In this document: positions 37,094-49,000 of the stretch, piece after piece | Layout: each line of letters starts with the position of its first letter | Numbering within the stretch: position 1 is the stretch's first letter | Source of the DNA: Helichrysum umbraculigerum | Lineage: Eukaryota > Streptophyta > Magnoliopsida > Asterales > Asteraceae | Length of the DNA: 64,000 nucleotides | Direction of reading: 5' to 3' | Assembly: GCA_949592205.1 (NCBI GenBank) | Contig: CATIUR010000001.1 | Span: 243,152,250-243,216,249 of the forward strand | Translations under genes and position numbers: made by a program | The notes under the pieces: generated by a model | Database searches by the model: none | What the model was told of the DNA's origin: nothing | What the model saw: the letters and a program-made list of their open reading frames with translations, nothing else

Positions 37094-39600
37094 GACAGCC
37101 TATAGGCATACCTATTATTGTACCACCATCAAAAGTAAAAAAATTCTATATATTCCATCAACTGTTACCTATGATAAGATTGAGTTATCTACATCAGTTG
37201 TTTCAGACTCTGAATGAAGCAAAAAATTACAGAAATCCGTCACTTGTATTAGACTTGTGTCAACAACTTCAGAAACCACAATGCTTTGACTTTACTCTTG
37301 CTTATTCTTTAAAGTTAATTCTTGGATCTCCCTGTTTATAACTTTAAATACATATTAAATTAAATTGTCTAATTAAATAAAAAGGCATCACTAATTAATT
37401 ATCTTAGGAAGGTTTTCATTACCTTCTCAGTCCTGCCATTGCTTCCTCAACCTGCTTCCTTGGTAAATATCTCTTTTTCTTGGGGGTTTTTCATTCAAGT
37501 TAAACTCGAATCTGTGACTTATCGCATTTTACCTGGAGAAAGTATACGACTCCATTTAAGATGAAGTATGCAGGTCTGAGTTTATCAGTTGGAAGACTTC
37601 TTGCCTGAACTCCAGAGAATAGAATTGCATTAAACCAACAAAAAGAGATATTTGCTTTTACCACTCATGCATATGATTGAGGAGGTGTTTCGGATTGCTA
37701 TATTTAAGAGCTTATATGGTGATTGCTTACTTCTACAGAAGATAAGCAAAAACAGACACCTTTCTAAAAACGGCTCATCTACTTTCTTAAGGAATTAACA
37801 CTTGACACATAAGCATGTTGACTCTGCTTATTTTCTAAGCAGAAAAGCACTTAAACATGTGCAACTGGTAAAAAGTAAGATCGAAAAAAGTGAACACCTG
37901 GTGATATATCTCTGCCCAAAACAACAAGTAACGTACGTTGAGAAAAACAGAAGTCCAGGAAGATCCAACAGTATCATGTCTAATAACTGTAGGTATCATT
38001 ACAGTGACAGTCAGCTAAGTATCAAGTATCTGTAAAAAAATTTAGCATAACAATATTCCCTAACAAAACCAAGTCCAAATGCATATTCAATAGAGGAGAC
38101 CATTTAAATCAACTTGCAAGAAAATGGGTCGACTTTGTAAAACTATCACAGCAACATAGAAAACAATTAATCAAATGATCCAAATATCAACTTGTATTTC
38201 TTTAGACGCCAATTTAAATTTAGATTAATTCATAATTTTCTTAGTTTCTTAAGACACCATTTCGTAGCTGCTCAACCTTCATAAGTAGTAAAAATTGGCA
38301 AGACACGAAGAGATTTTAATAGTGAATTAAACAAACTCACATAACTTCATTAAGACAACTTCTTGGATGTTGCATGTCTGCAACCTTCCTAGGTTTTAAA
38401 CTGAACAATGAGATAACCGGATTCACAACGCAAAAAGGATGGAAATTTCCATAGTGGAAGTCGGTCTTTACCCGATGCTTTCAGCTGTAATTTGACTCCA
38501 CGATTAGCTAGGATACCTCACTGGGCCTACCGTACAACCGGTGGAAGTACAGATCAGACTCAGGTGAAACTATACCCGGGGGTAACCTTTCAGCACCTCG
38601 AGGATTTGTTGCAACCCAAATCTGCATTAGCAACTTTTAGAATGCAGATAACTGAAATGTAACTGCATGCATATGTGTACTCATATAAAGTTACCTTTGT
38701 ATCCTCAGGTTCATGTATTCCCTTATTATGCCTGAGGGATGACCAAACATTCAAGAAGTATTATACGAGCATATGGTTCTTCGGCCTCCGGGTCAGCCTG
38801 AAAACATATCCAGATTCATTACTCGATCTTATAACAGATAAATATGATAATGCCTTTTCTTTTATGTAGTTTAAAAGGTTAAAATGTAGCCAAAAGAACC
38901 TATATCCCACAAAATTACCCAAATCCACTATATAATTTAAAAGTTATTTCAGTTATTTCAGTTCTTTAACCAAATGATACACACCCGGTAGTGCTTTAAG
39001 TTTGCACCATCTAACAATCGAAACATCATAATCAGATACTAACTTAGTCATTATAATGGCATATCAAAATAGTTTACCACAATCAATAACAAACTCCAAT
39101 TAGAATACCATAATTGGTAAATTCTCTTACAGACTAAAACTACTAATGACAGGCTGCTATCATTGAAAGAATACAATTATCCAAATGGTAATGAATACTA
39201 TAGAGTAATTGACCAATTTACCTTAAACTATAATATTAGGATTATGCTTCCATTTCAGGTTGTTTGGGAAGATTCAACAAGCTGAATTATAGAACCTTCG
39301 AGCATTATTAAATGTGAATCAATGAAATAAATATACCTCACCTTAACAGGACTAAATTTAAGCTTGAATCAAGACAAACTATGAGATAAACCCCTGGATG
39401 AGTAAATCCTTAATCAATATCATGCTTTCATTCTTCTGATACATCATAAAAAACCATGAAAACGGTTTCAAAAGTTCAATGAGCATAGATGGGATTCCAA
39501 TTTGTTTCGTTAAAAATAAAAGGAAAAGATGATTAAAGTCACCAATTTCAGAGAGAATTGTATGGCAACAAGTTTATTGAAACCCTAATCACACCAAACC
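37094..39600. other. Element D interior, unidentified (possible captured gene pieces)
   Basis: About 2.5 kb without a convincing coding frame. A GC-richer stretch at 38440-38640 stands out from its AT-rich surroundings and may be captured host DNA. Around 37640-37860 a GTGTTT... / ...TAAGCAG arrangement resembles a hAT-type MITE. I could not identify the source of either. Confidence 0.3.
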
Positions 39601-39601
39601 G

Positions 39602-39723
39602 TAATCTGGAAAAATAGAAGTATTGGAATGTAATAAAAACATAATTGCCTGAGAAGAACCGAGGCCTGATCGTCAAACGATTATTGGAGTAATATCGCAG
39701 GTATTGGATTGTAAGGAGTATAA
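39602..39723 (-). repeat. Inverted repeat arm 1 inside element D
   Basis: About 121 bp, almost the exact reverse complement of 42513-42633. The sequence (minus strand) is pyrimidine-rich and looks like a plant 5' UTR (ATTACTCCAATAATCG, CCTCGGTTCTTCTCAGG). Confidence 0.85.
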
Positions 39724-40046
39724 TTGCGAAGATCGTAGGTAAGAATTTTATTGGAGTAATATAGCAGGTATAGGATGAGAGAGCGATTGTGGGCTATTGA
39801 AACTCAGAGCAAAAGATAAGGGAGGCAATAGGGTTTTGATTTGGGGAAAAACCAGGGAGGGAAGCTTAAAAACATAGGCGGGATTGAAAATCCATTTCAA
39901 TTGTGTGAAGTACGTATTCAAAAACTTATAAAATGCCACAAACTAAATGAAAACTATTTATCAAAGTTAGAATTGTCGCTTTTTAGAAATTGAAAAATTC
40001 TGAATTTTATATAGATACAAAATTAAAGGATAAACCAAGCAAAGAC

Positions 40047-40047
<1 letters not shown>

Positions 40048-40111
<64 letters not shown>

Positions 40112-40126
40112 TATTATTATTATTAA
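40048..40126 (+). repeat. (TAA)n microsatellite with an inverted (TTA)n end
   Basis: About 21 TAA units are followed directly by five TTA units, so the end can fold back. The isoleucine-run frame here is an artefact. Confidence 0.9.
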
Positions 40127-40286
40127 TACTACTATGGACATTTTATCTCTACCGACATGTGACATAAGGTCACTCTCAACGGGAGTCGTCGGTTTGTGTC
40201 ACTCACAACCGATGAGAGCAACATGGATGGCACGGAGGTGTCGCTTTGGCTCGTAGGTTTTCCTCGTCGGATAACCGACGCCCAGT

Positions 40287-41430
40287 ATCACATATGTCAC
40301 TATTAAACTTATGATAAAATTAATTAATCATTTTGAAATATATGACATTATCGTAAGTTTAATAATGGAATATATGATATATGACATTACCAATTCCACA
40401 TATGCTACTATTAAACTTAGGATAAAATTAATTCATCATTTTGAAATATATGACACTATCCTAAGTTTAATAATGGAATATATGATATATAAGATTACCA
40501 ATATCACATATGCCACTATTAAACTAAGGATAAAATAAAAATTCATCATTTGGGCATACATGACATTATCCTAAGTTTAATAATGGAATATATGATATAT
40601 GGGATTACCAATATCACATATGCCACTATTAAACTTAGGATAAAATTAATTCATCATTTTGGAATATATGACATTATCCTAAGTTTAATAATGGAATATA
40701 TGATATATGAGATTACCAATATCACATATGCCACTATTAAACTTAGGATAAAATTAATTTATCATTTGGGCATACATGACATTGTCCTAAGTTTAATAAT
40801 GGAATATATGATATATGAGATTATCAATATCACATATGCCACTATTAAACTTAGGATAAAATAAATTCATTATATGGGCATACATGACATTATCCTATGT
40901 TTAATAATGGAATATATGATATATGAGATTACCAATATCACATATGCCACTATTAAACTTAGGATAAAATAAATTCATCATATGGGCATACATGACATTA
41001 TCCTAAGTTTAATAATAGAATATATGATATATGAGATTACCAATATCACATATGCCACTATTAAACTTAGGATAAAATAAATTCATTATATGGGCATACA
41101 TGACATTATCCTAAGTTTAATAATGGAATATATGATATATGAGATTACCAATATCACATATGCCACTATTAAACTTAGAATAAAATTAATTCATCATATG
41201 GGCATACATGACATTATCCTAAGTTTAATAATGAAATATATGATATATGAGATTACCAATATCACATATGCCACTATTAAACTTAGGATAAAATAAATTA
41301 ATCATTTGGGCATACATGACATTATCCTAAGTTTAATAATGGAATATACGATATATGACATTACCAATATCACATATGCCACTATTAAACTTAGGATAAA
41401 ATTAATTCATCATTTTCAAATATATGACAT
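40287..41430 (+). repeat. 108-bp satellite, about 10 units, each a hairpin
   Basis: TATGCCACTATTAAAC or a close variant recurs at about 40295, 40403, 40511, 40621, 40729, 40837, 40945, 41053, 41161, 41269 and 41377. The spacing is 108 bp except once 110. Within each unit TATCCTAAGTTTAATAATGG faces its inverse, giving a stem of about 20 bp. Because 108 is divisible by three, long open frames run through it. They are not genes. Confidence 0.9.
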
Positions 41431-42512
41431 TAAGTTAAATAAAAAGTAATCCTTAAATTTACTAATTTATATTAACTAATATTATTAAATAAAAAGTAAT
41501 CCTTAAATTTTGTATTAGTAGGTGAAATTTAATACTGTAATTGGTTACATAGTGAATCATGCACTATACTATATATACTTCATATTTATCGAATCGTACA
41601 TTATATACCTTATGAAAAGAGTTATTATTTTTTATAAGTGATTTTCATCAATCTAATTGTGCTACGTAAAGCCCTTTTAGAAAAAAAACACGAATGAGCA
41701 GTTTTAACGAAAGTTTATTGAAGTATGTTATACATCATATATTTTAAATTTAAGAACACTTTAAGATCTATTGTTTGGCGGAATATTATTCCTCAAAATA
41801 TTTCAATCACGCCTAGCTTTTAACATTTCGAAAATTTCAAGCCCATCTAGCTTCTTAATTCTCTGAGTTTTTCCAATTTTCCCCAGAACCAATCTAACTT
41901 TAAAACCTAATCACTTTGGAATTTGGATCATTTAAAAAAAGCGATTATCTATTCGACTCGAGATCACTTTTAGGGGAATCAGAATTGTGAAGCCCTAGTC
42001 ACTATGCCCTTCATCCCTCGCTCGTTATTCATTTCTCGAACAATATTTGCCCTAAATTCACGACCGTCCAGTCTGCCATATCTTCACCGTCATCGCCGGA
42101 AAGCTAAATCGGGCATTATCGTTTGTAAGAAAATGCCTTCGCCGGATTATTTTCCGGCTATTCGTCAGCATCGTTATCTTTTCTGATTTCGTAAAGTAAT
42201 CAACCTACTCAATGTCTCAATTGGTGATTCGAAGTGGATACTCAACGTCTACGCCGGCGTCGAAGAATCCTACTATGCGGTGGTATTGAACTTACTCTAT
42301 TCCTAATTGCTAGTATTGTTTCGATTTTGGCGTGATATAGCTTCATTATATATATGCTTGTTAAATGTTCATATACATGATAATTAGTGCAAAATTTGTT
42401 AATATCATCTCTCTTAGTTTTGTAACTTCGTTATAGTCCAAGTTTCTCATATAGTTAGCTATTGATTGATCTCTAGCTATAAGGTTTTGTAACTTGATCT
42501 CCTTATACTCCT
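41431..42512 (+). other. Element D interior with a possible captured first exon
   Basis: A GC-richer patch at about 41995-42290 has two small frames: 42004-42186 (basic, serine-rich, transit-peptide-like) and 42212-42289 (MSQLVIRSGYSTSTPASKN). It looks like host gene sequence (5' UTR and first exon), but I do not recognise the gene. Confidence 0.3.
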
Positions 42513-42633
42513 TATACTCCTTACAATCTAATACCTTCGATATTACTCCAATAATCGTTTGACGATCAGGCCTCGGTTCTTCTCAGGCAATTATGTTTTT
42601 ATTACATTCCAATACTTCTATTTTTCCAGATTA
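42513..42633 (+). repeat. Inverted repeat arm 2 inside element D
   Basis: Reverse complement of 39602-39723. The arms are about 2.8 kb apart and enclose the (TAA)n run, the 108-bp satellite and the unidentified exon-like patch. Confidence 0.85.
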
Positions 42634-43741
42634 TTTTTGTATGTTATGGTACGATCGATCATTTGTTTCTCTACGTGTTCCTTCTTTGCAATTGATTTTA
42701 TGTTCTTTTGATATTTAAGGTAATAATACGTTTCTTTATAATGATTCATACGTAACTTTGAGGTGTATTAATTATTCGTTTATTTATTTGTGTATTAATA
42801 TTATATCAAAGTTCTTTGTTGTAATCCAGTAAATATCAAGTTTCTATAGAGTTCAATGGTTGATTGAAAATTTCTTGTTCTCTGTGGACTAATCTTGAAT
42901 TACTAGACAAAATGCTTGGTAAGATGATTGCTAAAGTGCAATATTCTTATTATTATTTCATGCTTTTGTTACCGATACTTGTTTCTTGTGGTACCTTACT
43001 TACCAATCTTGTTTTGGTCTTGCAGAGGAAAATATATCTAGATACTTCAGGACTATTTATAACTATTCACATGCTTTATCACACAACCTGGCTCATCATT
43101 ATTAAATTGTAAGATAACTCTCCTTTCAGTTTTTAATATAGTTGGTTGGAAGTGTAATGAGTCGTGTTGCAAAAATTGGTCTTTAAAAACACCATTTGTT
43201 TCATGCAACGTGTAATTAGCAAGAACTTTCGGGTACCTGCTATCACATGTTCATGTCTGATTTATCCTAATGTTTAATCAAGTTAACTTTGGTACTGTTG
43301 AAATGTACAAGGAAATTAGAAATGATCTATTCAATTTGGTTGACATGGTAAACTGTAAAGTTGGCTTATTAAAACTTTAATTACTAAATGATACCAATGT
43401 TCTTTTAAATATTCATTGTAAAAATTTTGGGTAAGAGGAAACAAACTTAGGCAACTGCATACCTGAAAATGGTTTTATTTTTGTAATCATTATATGGTGT
43501 TGTAGTTGCAGGTTATTCGTGAAACTTTCAGTCAATGAATCTGCAAGATAGGAATTAGATATTGTGACTGCTTCAACCTCAAGTATATTCACTATTAGAT
43601 TATTGATTTATTATTTTTTTTCTCTACGTATATATAATAATATGATGCAGTCTTATCTCAAGTAAAAGGTGATTAAGTATTTCCTATGAACTGTTAAGTG
43701 GAACACATTATTAATTTCTGTTATATTTTTTGTTTGTGCAG

Positions 43742-43818
43742 CTAGAAAATCTTAGGATCCCTTATGAACGTTTTGGCCAAGTGAAGAATGTATATCTTTC
43801 AAAGAAGTACTATACTTG
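43742..43818 (+). pseudogene. Captured RRM exon of an SC35-like SR splicing factor
   Basis: Flanked by a TGTGCAG acceptor and a GTATGA donor. It encodes LRIPYERFGQVKNVYLSKK then YYT, very close to the RRM segment of plant SC35-like (SCL) proteins with RNP-flanking FG-V-VY-P and YYTG. The preceding and following exons were not found. It is therefore a single captured exon with intron flanks. Confidence 0.6.
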
Positions 43819-44379
43819 GTATGATTATATCCCCCATTATGCTTTTGTAGCATAATTCTAGTCTTGTACCATTGAATAACTACAGTGAATCCATGCTCTT
43901 GTATACTCGTCAACTGTGTACATGTTTTACCAAAAAAGTTAATTATAAACGATAATGCGAACTACTAGTCCTTGCCACCACTTTGTTTTAACCTGTTTAA
44001 GTATTCGTATAGTTATTATGTTGATTCAATGTTGATCATGCTTCATGTATATTACTAATGTACAAATTTCTATAATTCAGGATTTGTGAGACGCGGGTTG
44101 AACTGGACTTCTTGATTTTTGAGTTAAAGAGATATTGCTTAGCCTACTTCTTTATCATCTAAATTGAATGTTGATTTTATTTTACTAGTTTTCAAACATG
44201 GTTATACACACAAACGGAACATCTTTTAGCTTTTTTGTATTCACAATAGTGTATCGATTTGTTTTAATGGATGATACGTGCATGTTGAATTGGTTACTTT
44301 GTTTCTTTGATGAGTTAGCTTACTGTTTCACTTGTAATTTGAATTTGGATTCAAGCACAGCTGGTAAATTAAGCTAAAT

Positions 44380-44800
44380 GTATTTGGTACGGGAACCAAA
44401 TAAAAGATCGTGAACGGCTTTTTATATGGTTGGTGAAATTGTGCCATATACATTTGGAAAGGGTTGCGTACTGGACCAAATGTACTATCGGCAAAGCGTG
44501 CAACAACAGTGCCAATTGTTTTTGGCAAGGGGGTTGAAACCGTGCCAAATGAGCATTTCGCACGAATATAGACAAACTGTGCCAAATACTTGCCAAATGG
44601 CACAAAAGAGCAAAACCGTCCCATAAACCGTGCCAAATACTATTTAGCACGGTTTTATACCGAACCAACTGTATTTGGCACCCTTGTATTTAGAACAGAT
44701 TCAAAAGTGTGCTAAAGTCGTGCCAAATAGTATTTGGCACGGTATTTTGAGTATTTGGCACAGTTTTGCCCCGTCCTAAATACCCATTTTTCTTGTAGTG
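44380..44800 (-). mobile_element. Orphan end of another CACTA element
   Basis: Reads inward from 44800 as CACTACAAGAAAAATGGG, the classic CACTA terminus. About 420 bp of subterminal GTGCCAAATA / TATTTGGCAC words follow. This set differs from the TGTGACCA words of element D. I found no matching left end in the window, so the rest appears deleted. Confidence 0.7.
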
Positions 44801-46072
44801 ACACACTAAACTTTAGACGCTCATAATAAGTTATGTGACCATATGTACCGGATTTTGGCTACACTGAAATCATGTATGACAAACTCGACTTTATGATTTA
44901 GTCACATAAACAATTACTTCATGTGACATATAAAGTCTCATGATTTAAACACACAAACTAACACTCAATGTGACTAATATCAAATTTAATGATAATTATT
45001 TTTGCCCATTTTGGCTCTAAATAATAGCCACATGAATATTTCGCGTGACTGTTGTGAATATATTGGTCACATATAATCACCTAAAATGTGGCCATAAACA
45101 TCATTTTTAGATACACATATATGATATGGTGTGGCTATTATAAAGCCATATAGTCATATGATCGTGCTAGAAATTAATGTGACTATACACATTAGCTTTT
45201 GGCAATCTAACACACACTAAACTTTAGACACACATAACAAGTTATGTGACCATATGTACCCGATTTTGGCTACACTGAAATCATGTGTGACAAACTCAAC
45301 TATATGATTTAGTCACATAAACTATTACTTCATGTGACATATAAAGTCTCATGATTTAGACACACAAACTAACACTCAATGTGACTAATATCAAACTTAA
45401 TGATAATCGTTTTTGCCCATTTTTGCTCTAAATAATAGCCACATGAATTTTTCACAACGTGACTGTTGTGAATATATCGGTCACATATAATCACCTAAAA
45501 TGTGGTCATAAATATCATTTAGATACACATTTGTGATATGGTGTGGCTATTATAAAGCCATATAGTCACATGATCGTGCTAGAAATTAATGTGACTATAC
45601 ACATTAGCTTTTGACATTCTAACACACACTAAACTTTAGACACACATAATAAGTTATGTGACCATATGTACCGGATTTTGGCTACACTGAAATTATGTGT
45701 GACAAACTCGACTAATGCTTCGAACTTCATGTGACTATATAGTGGCATTTGGTCACAGTGTTCAAGTGTGTGACATAGATTTGTCACATTTTATATGTAT
45801 AACGTGACTAATGCTTCGAACTTACTCTTCATTTGTCACGCGTTCCAAATTCATATGTGACTAAATAATCAGCCAAAAAATAGCAGTGCCCTTTAGCCAC
45901 ATAAATGTTCGAAGGTGTGGCAATACATTTCATAATGGTCACACGATTGGAGTTCATATGTGGCAAAGTAATAACGTGAATTTTATTTTTGTACCTTTAG
46001 TCACATAAATATTCGAATGTGTGACCGTTTAATTTCGACTATGTGTGACCAAATCGCAAATTTGTACTAGTG
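44801..46072 (-). repeat. Right subterminal repeats of CACTA element D
   Basis: About three tandem units of roughly 405-418 bp (starts near 44805, 45223 and 45628). They are rich in ATGTGACCATATG, TAGTCACAT and ATGTGACTA words and end in the terminal repeat at 46072. Unit length differs from the ~180-bp units at the left end. Confidence 0.85.
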
Positions 46073-49000
46073 ACCCCAGCCTTTACAAGCTATACATCCG
46101 TCTGGTTCTACCCCCCCCCCCCTCGATCACGTCACTGATCACACCTCCAGTGACCATTGCTGATCAACCACCAAATCAAAAGCCACCAACTGCTCCTAAG
46201 AAAATCAAGTTAAAGTCCCTGACATTAAAGGATCAGGGACAGAGTCAGAAAAAGACGTCTAAGGACGCCAAGAGTGAAGCAGCAACTGAACGTTCAGTCC
46301 CTACGGGAACTCTTGATCAACCTATGCCTAAAACTGCTTCACTGGACTCACAAAAGTCCAGTGACTCTATAAAGGGAAGCCTACAGACAGCTACAATGGC
46401 TCAACCCATTGTTAGCAGTGATTCGGGTGCAACCCACACCCATCCATCGAGTCAACCCATCAGCCACTCATCATTCTCACAAAAGGATGATGTTTCAGTC
46501 AAAGGGCTAGTGTCATCAGCGGGTGTTAACACACTTATTACTGATGACACATCACTGGCTACAGACCCGGGCCAACTCTCATCTTTCACTGCACCGACCG
46601 ACAATGTCCCTCCCAAGTCACAGGGAGAGATACAGGTTGACCTTTCTGTTTCCAATGATCCATCAGCTAAAACACAAGTTGATGATGTTGAGGAAGCCCA
46701 ACCAATGGATACTTCTTCATCTTCTTCTGAAAAAGATCAGCAACATGGATCTTATGATCTTACACTTCCAAAGATGAATAAGCAACCAGATGATACTGTT
46801 ATTTCATCTCTACCCTTCTCCACTATACCACATGCTGATTTCATAACTTCACCCATTCAGGAATTAGATGAAATGTCTATTTCCAGTGATAACATTGCTC
46901 AACATGCTGATGATCAACCATCTCAACCAGATGTTGAAATTCAATCTGAATCACAAACAATTCTACCAATCTCCCATACCACTCAAAAATCACCAACCAA
47001 CAAAGCATCAACTTCCACCACATCATCAACAGACAAATTGCTGCTTGAGTACATTGCTGCTTCACAGCAACAAATTCGGATGCTTACTGAAGACAGAGAG
47101 ATTTTGACTGGCAAACTCACTGATCTCACTAATAAGGTTCACTCTCTTGCAGCAGCTTATGAAACCATTCCAGATTGGAGTGAGTCTATCAAAGAAAAGG
47201 TCTCACTTATTGCAAATGCTGAAATAGATCACTATCGACTTCTGGAAACTCATGCTAAGTCACTTACTGATCTCGCCTCATTCACCAGAATCAGCCTCAA
47301 AACTCATGAAGATGCAATAATCTCTCTCAATGAAAAACAAAAAACAATGGCATCTTCTGTTGTGGATTATATCACTCATGCTGACAAAATTATCAGCGAG
47401 CTTCCACAAATTATCTCCAATCATCATGAAACCATCGCTGGTCTAGAAACTATGCATGAAGATCATCAGAAAATCTGCATTAGACTTGAGGAGATCATTC
47501 AATTCGTTTCTGAGGCTGAGGGGGAGAATGAAGATGATGATGCTAAGGATTACACTCCCTTTGATAATGACTCATCAGATATGGATGTCGCTGAGGAAAG
47601 AGAAATGGGTGTTTTCCCTGAGTTTCATCCTGATGAACAAAGAAGGTATGACTATCTAGTCAAAGAGTGGGCTGCTGATGAGAATGCATGAGTTATGGGG
47701 GAGTCAGCAAGCTTTGAGCTGATGAGATGGGAATGGATGAATAGACAACAAGAAGATGATGTTGTCAATATGGATGAAGGAGATGATGATGATGATGATG
47801 ATGATGATGACAATGATGGTAATAATGGAAGTGCTGAAAAGAAAAATGATGTTGCTGATATACAAGATAGTGCTGATAAAGAAGTCAAGAATGATGGGAC
47901 AAGTGAAAAAGGTACTGATGCTGGTGCTAATGATAAGAAAGAAGAAGATATTACTAATCAGATGGAAGATCAGCAACCAGTAGTCTCTGATGATCAAATG
48001 GAAGATCTGCTAACAATCTCCTCTATTTTAATAAAAAGAAAAAGGACCAGCGAGTCTCCCACATCATAGTTCATTTCTTATAAAAATATAAACTTCTCTG
48101 AAGAAGAAATAGCAGCCACCATGCACAATCTCAAAACTATCATTCAGCAACCTCATACAGACACTGTCATATCTGAGGCATCCCCAGCAACATCAATCAT
48201 TCCATCAGCAATAATCCAAACATCAGCAACAATCTAGACAACAACAACAACAACTGCACCAATTTCCACAACCACACCAATTACCACAACCACAACAGCA
48301 ACTACACAGATCACCATCTCAATTCCCACTATCACCACTCCAACAGAAGCAACAACTACTACAACTCATCATCACTCTCAATCTGAGATCACAGAGTCAG
48401 ATTCTTCTGTTCCTGCTCATCTTTTGTCATCAGTTGTAACTTCAGAAAGTTCTCATCATGAAGAAACTGAACAGCAGCGAATAGTAAGAAAAATTAAAGA
48501 GAGACAAAAGCATGAGAGGGAGATGCTTTTGAAATTTCAAGCTGAGCTAGATGAAGAAGAAGAAGAAGAAAGAAAGAGAAAGCTGAAAGAACAAGCTGAC
48601 TCTGATCGAGCTTTTCTATTGAAGCTGAGTGGAGATGAAGCCATTCAAAAAGAAAGAGAAATCTTCTTAAAAAGACAGCAAGAAGATGAAGACTTTAGGC
48701 TGTCTAAACTTCTTCAAGATGTTGAAGAATCTGATCTTCAACAAGAAATTTGTGCAAATAAAAAGGGCAGCAAGTTGAAAAAGAAAGGGGGAGCAAAGAC
48801 CTCTGCTGATAAAATGTTGGATGAGATTGACAAAAAGAAATATTCTGTCAGAATGGTTAGAAGATCAAACCTTGCTCCTATCACAAAAGTCTACCTGAAG
48901 AAGCCTAAGAACAAGTCTCAAGCTCAGCTACTTATCCACAGAGGATTGGATTCTCAAGCAATCAATCTTGATCAAGTCTGTAAACTTCATAGAGAAGAAT

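Larger units (their letters stand above)
26220..46072. mobile_element. Element D: CACTA (En/Spm) transposon carrying host gene fragments
   Basis: Ends are CACTAGTACAAAAATG and the inverse CAAATTTGTACTAGTG. The 3-bp target duplication ACC is at 26217-26219 and 46073-46075. Long subterminal repeat zones rich in GTGTGACCA / TAGTCACA words lie inside both ends. Without nested element E the length is about 11.6 kb. I found no TNP2-type transposase, so it is non-autonomous. The interior has phospholipase D zeta and SR-protein exon fragments, a 108-bp satellite and another CACTA end. Confidence 0.92.

Noticed and set aside
40311..41296. Long open frames with repeated peptides in the satellite
   Set aside because: The 108-bp period is a multiple of three, so any stop-free frame repeats. 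Sequence is a hairpin satellite with no gene features.
37094..44379. CACTA transposase expected inside element D
   Set aside because: I looked for TNP2-type motifs on both strands and found none, so the element is described as non-autonomous.
44328..44668. Two ~100-codon minus-strand frames
   Set aside because: They lie on subterminal GTGCCAAATA repeats of a CACTA end, which by chance lack stops.
47704..47997. Antisense frame rich in isoleucine opposite the Asp run
   Set aside because: It is the shadow of the acidic codon repeat in the sense accessory ORF.
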